Below the pieces are notes generated by a model. The model worked only from the letters and a program-made list of their open reading frames with translations, was not told the DNA's origin and ran no database searches. From assembly GCF_947495025.1 (NCBI RefSeq), contig NZ_CANLXG010000001.1:248001-312000 (forward strand): a DNA stretch of 64,000 nt, given 5' to 3'. Positions 62,707 through 64,000 of the stretch are shown piece by piece (position 1 is the first letter of the stretch; each line of letters starts with the position of its first letter). The stretch is from an uncultured Roseobacter sp. Its GTDB lineage: Bacteria > Pseudomonadota > Alphaproteobacteria > Rhodobacterales > Rhodobacteraceae. A program made the translations under genes and the position numbers.

Positions 62707-63354
62707 ATGTTTGCGGTTCTTAAGACCGGCGGCAAGCAGTACAAGGTTCAGTCCGGAGATATGCTCCGTGTTGAGAAACTTGCAGCTGACGCTGGCGAAA
62801 CAGTTCAGTTCAACGAAGTTCTGATGCTCGGCGGTGACAAAACCGTCGTTGGCGCGCCCTTCGTGAAAGACGCCGGCGTTCAGGCCGAGGTCGTCGATCA
62901 GGTCAAGGGCGAGAAGGTCATCAACTTCGTCAAGCGCCGCCGGAAGCACTCTTCCAAGCGCACCAAGGGTCACCGTCAGAAGCTGACGCTGATCAAAGTG
63001 ACCGATATTCTGGCCTCCGGTGCTGAAAAGTCCGGCGTAAAGGCAGCAATGGGTGCAGGTTCGGTGTCCGCGACGGCCGTGACAGCCGCAGCACCCAAAA
63101 AAGCAGCCCCGAGGAAAGCCGAAGCAAAAGCAGAGGCGCCCAAAGCCGCTGCCGGCGCAGACGATCTCAAACAGCTGTCAGGCGTTGGCCCGGCGCTGGA
63201 GAAGAAGCTGGTCGCGGCCGGTGTCACAACATTCGCCCAGATCGCAGCATGGACCGACGCGGACGTTGCTGCTATGGACGAGCAACTGTCGTTCAAAGGC
63301 CGGATCGAGCGTGAAGGCTGGATCGAACAGGCCAAAGAACTGGCTAAAGGCTAA
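62707..63354 (+). CDS. rplU: 50S ribosomal protein L21 with C-terminal helix-hairpin-helix extension
   Basis: The first 103 residues are ordinary bacterial L21 ([40 protein letters not shown]). The protein then continues for about 110 residues: an Ala/Lys/Pro linker and a helix-hairpin-helix domain ([20 protein letters not shown], then [16 protein letters not shown]). Such tails are found in L21 of Rhodobacterales, and the same domain ends NuoE-type proteins there. L21 binds 23S rRNA; the job of the tail is unknown. The rpmA gene follows after 11 bp. Confidence 0.95.
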   Translation: MFAVLKTGGKQYKVQSGDMLRVEKLAADAGETVQFNEVLMLGGDKTVVGAPFVKDAGVQAEVVDQVKGEKVINFVKRRRKHSSKRTKGHRQKLTLIKVTDILASGAEKSGVKAAMGAGSVSATAVTAAAPKKAAPRKAEAKAEAPKAAAGADDLKQLSGVGPALEKKLVAAGVTTFAQIAAWTDADVAAMDEQLSFKGRIEREGWIEQAKELAKG

Positions 63355-63365
63355 GGAGAGACCAG

Positions 63366-63635
63366 ATGGCACATAAAAAAGCAGGTGGTTCATCCCGGAA
63401 CGGCCGCGACTCAGCGGGTCGCCGTCTTGGCGTGAAACTCTACGGTGGTCAGCAGGTGATCCCCGGAAACATCATCGTACGTCAGCGCGGCACAAAATTC
63501 TGGCCGGGCGAAGGCGTTGGCATGGGCAAGGATCACACGATTTTTGCAACAGTCGACGGCGCGGTAAAGTTCCACAAGGGACTGAAAAACCGTACGTTTA
63601 TTTCCGTTCTGCCGGTGGCGGAGGCCGCGGAATAA
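63366..63635 (+). CDS. rpmA: 50S ribosomal protein L27
   Basis: An 89-residue L27 with the conserved start [20 protein letters not shown], a short flexible N-terminus reaching toward the peptidyl-transferase centre, and the core [20 protein letters not shown]. No Firmicutes-type N-terminal cleavage extension. AAGGAGAG precedes the ATG. Second gene of the rplU-rpmA operon, closed by a strong terminator. Confidence 0.97.
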   Translation: MAHKKAGGSSRNGRDSAGRRLGVKLYGGQQVIPGNIIVRQRGTKFWPGEGVGMGKDHTIFATVDGAVKFHKGLKNRTFISVLPVAEAAE

Positions 63636-63664
63636 GCCCTTCCTCAGGGACATGACACACTCAG

Positions 63665-63699
63665 GGGGATCGGCGATACCGCCGGTCCCCTTTTCTTTT
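63665..63699 (+). terminator. Strong intrinsic terminator of rplU-rpmA
   Basis: GGGGATCGGCG and CGCCGGTCCCC pair over 11 bases (one G-T) with a four-base loop, followed by TTTTCTTTT, 29 bp after the rpmA stop. Confidence 0.88.
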
Positions 63700-63727
63700 G
63701 CCAGAAGGCCTTTGCAGGACAGAAACC

Positions 63728-64000
63728 ATGTCGGTTGCCGTGACCAGTTTCGCCATTTTCGCCGCCAGCCAGGTCGGCACACCGGGGCCTGCCAATATGG
63801 CCCTGATGGCAACCGGTGCGCGCTTTGGTATCCGGGCGGCGCTGCCGTTTGTGCTGGGGGTGGCCCTGGGCAAGCAACTGGTGATATGGCCCGTCGGGTT
63901 CGGCCTGATGGAGCTCGCAGAACGCGCGCCCGCCGTTTTTACGCTCCTGAGATTTGCATCTGCCGCTTACATTATCTGGCTTGCCTGGAAGGTCGCGAAC
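63728..64000 (+). CDS. LysE-family translocator, partial (runs off right edge)
   Basis: The first 91 codons of a membrane exporter. The family signature TPGPANMALMATGARFGIRA is plain, and AAYIIWLAWKVAN matches the end of the third helix region in LysE/RhtB proteins. It should export an amino acid or related compound. It starts about 30 bp after the rplU-rpmA terminator and is probably expressed separately. Confidence 0.85.
   Translation, partial: MSVAVTSFAIFAASQVGTPGPANMALMATGARFGIRAALPFVLGVALGKQLVIWPVGFGLMELAERAPAVFTLLRFASAAYIIWLAWKVAN

Overview
The window looks like a chromosomal segment of an alphaproteobacterium of the Rhodobacteraceae (Roseobacter group). The reasons are: an L21 protein with a long helix-hairpin-helix tail next to L27, a ppx-rlmE pair, a VPLPA-type C-terminal sorting signal, two TAXI-type TRAP systems plus a tripartite tricarboxylate (TctCBA) system, a free-standing methyltetrahydrofolate methyltransferase beside metF, and GC-rich coding sequence. 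No phage, IS element, CRISPR array or rRNA operon was seen. One tRNA (Ser, anticodon CGA) is present. Assignments come from reading motifs by eye; no database search was run.

Layout. 1-4390 (minus): chemotaxis operon STAS-cheY-cheA-cheW-cheR-cheY, running out of the left edge, with a CtrA-like box upstream. 4618-6984 (minus): one-carbon cluster (pterin methyltransferase, metF, 'virulence factor' family protein). 7250-9767 (plus): ppx/gppA, rlmE, a secreted Cache-like protein. 9791-17267: a small minus-strand gene, then an ABC-exporter-like protein with a degenerate ATPase and a C-terminal cyclic-nucleotide-binding domain, then an orphan periplasmic binding protein overlapping a PAS-GGDEF-EAL protein. 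This last trio is the most unusual part of the window and may be a sensory module. 17302-19259 (minus): anti-sigma, ECF sigma, YceI. 19709-22492 (minus): TAXI TRAP transporter. 22753-26443 (minus): methyltransferase, LLM flavin oxidoreductase, a frameshifted DUF6622-like pseudogene, an S41 peptidase.

26837-31155 (plus): Fe(III)/AfuABC-type ABC importer, meeting an inositol-monophosphatase family gene tail to tail; then an Lrp-type regulator, a VPLPA-CTERM surface protein and a sulfotransferase. 35949-44522 is an accessory-looking block: aldo/keto reductase, NTF2-like protein, LysR, EamA exporter, 2OG-Fe(II) oxygenase, and a second LysR divergent from a CmcJ-SDR-crotonase operon with two good LysR operator candidates. 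45194-51759 (plus): UspA, TctCBA, acyl-CoA ligase and a ketopantoate-reductase family enzyme, apparently one carboxylate uptake and activation operon. 52118-58497: racemase, D-amino-acid-oxidase-type flavoprotein and TAXI TRAP transporter (minus), divergent from a LysR gene; probably uptake and oxidation of an amino acid or related compound. 58897-64000: LysR, small secreted protein, tRNA-Ser, two DUF2059 proteins, rplU-rpmA with a strong terminator, and the start of a LysE-family exporter cut by the right edge.
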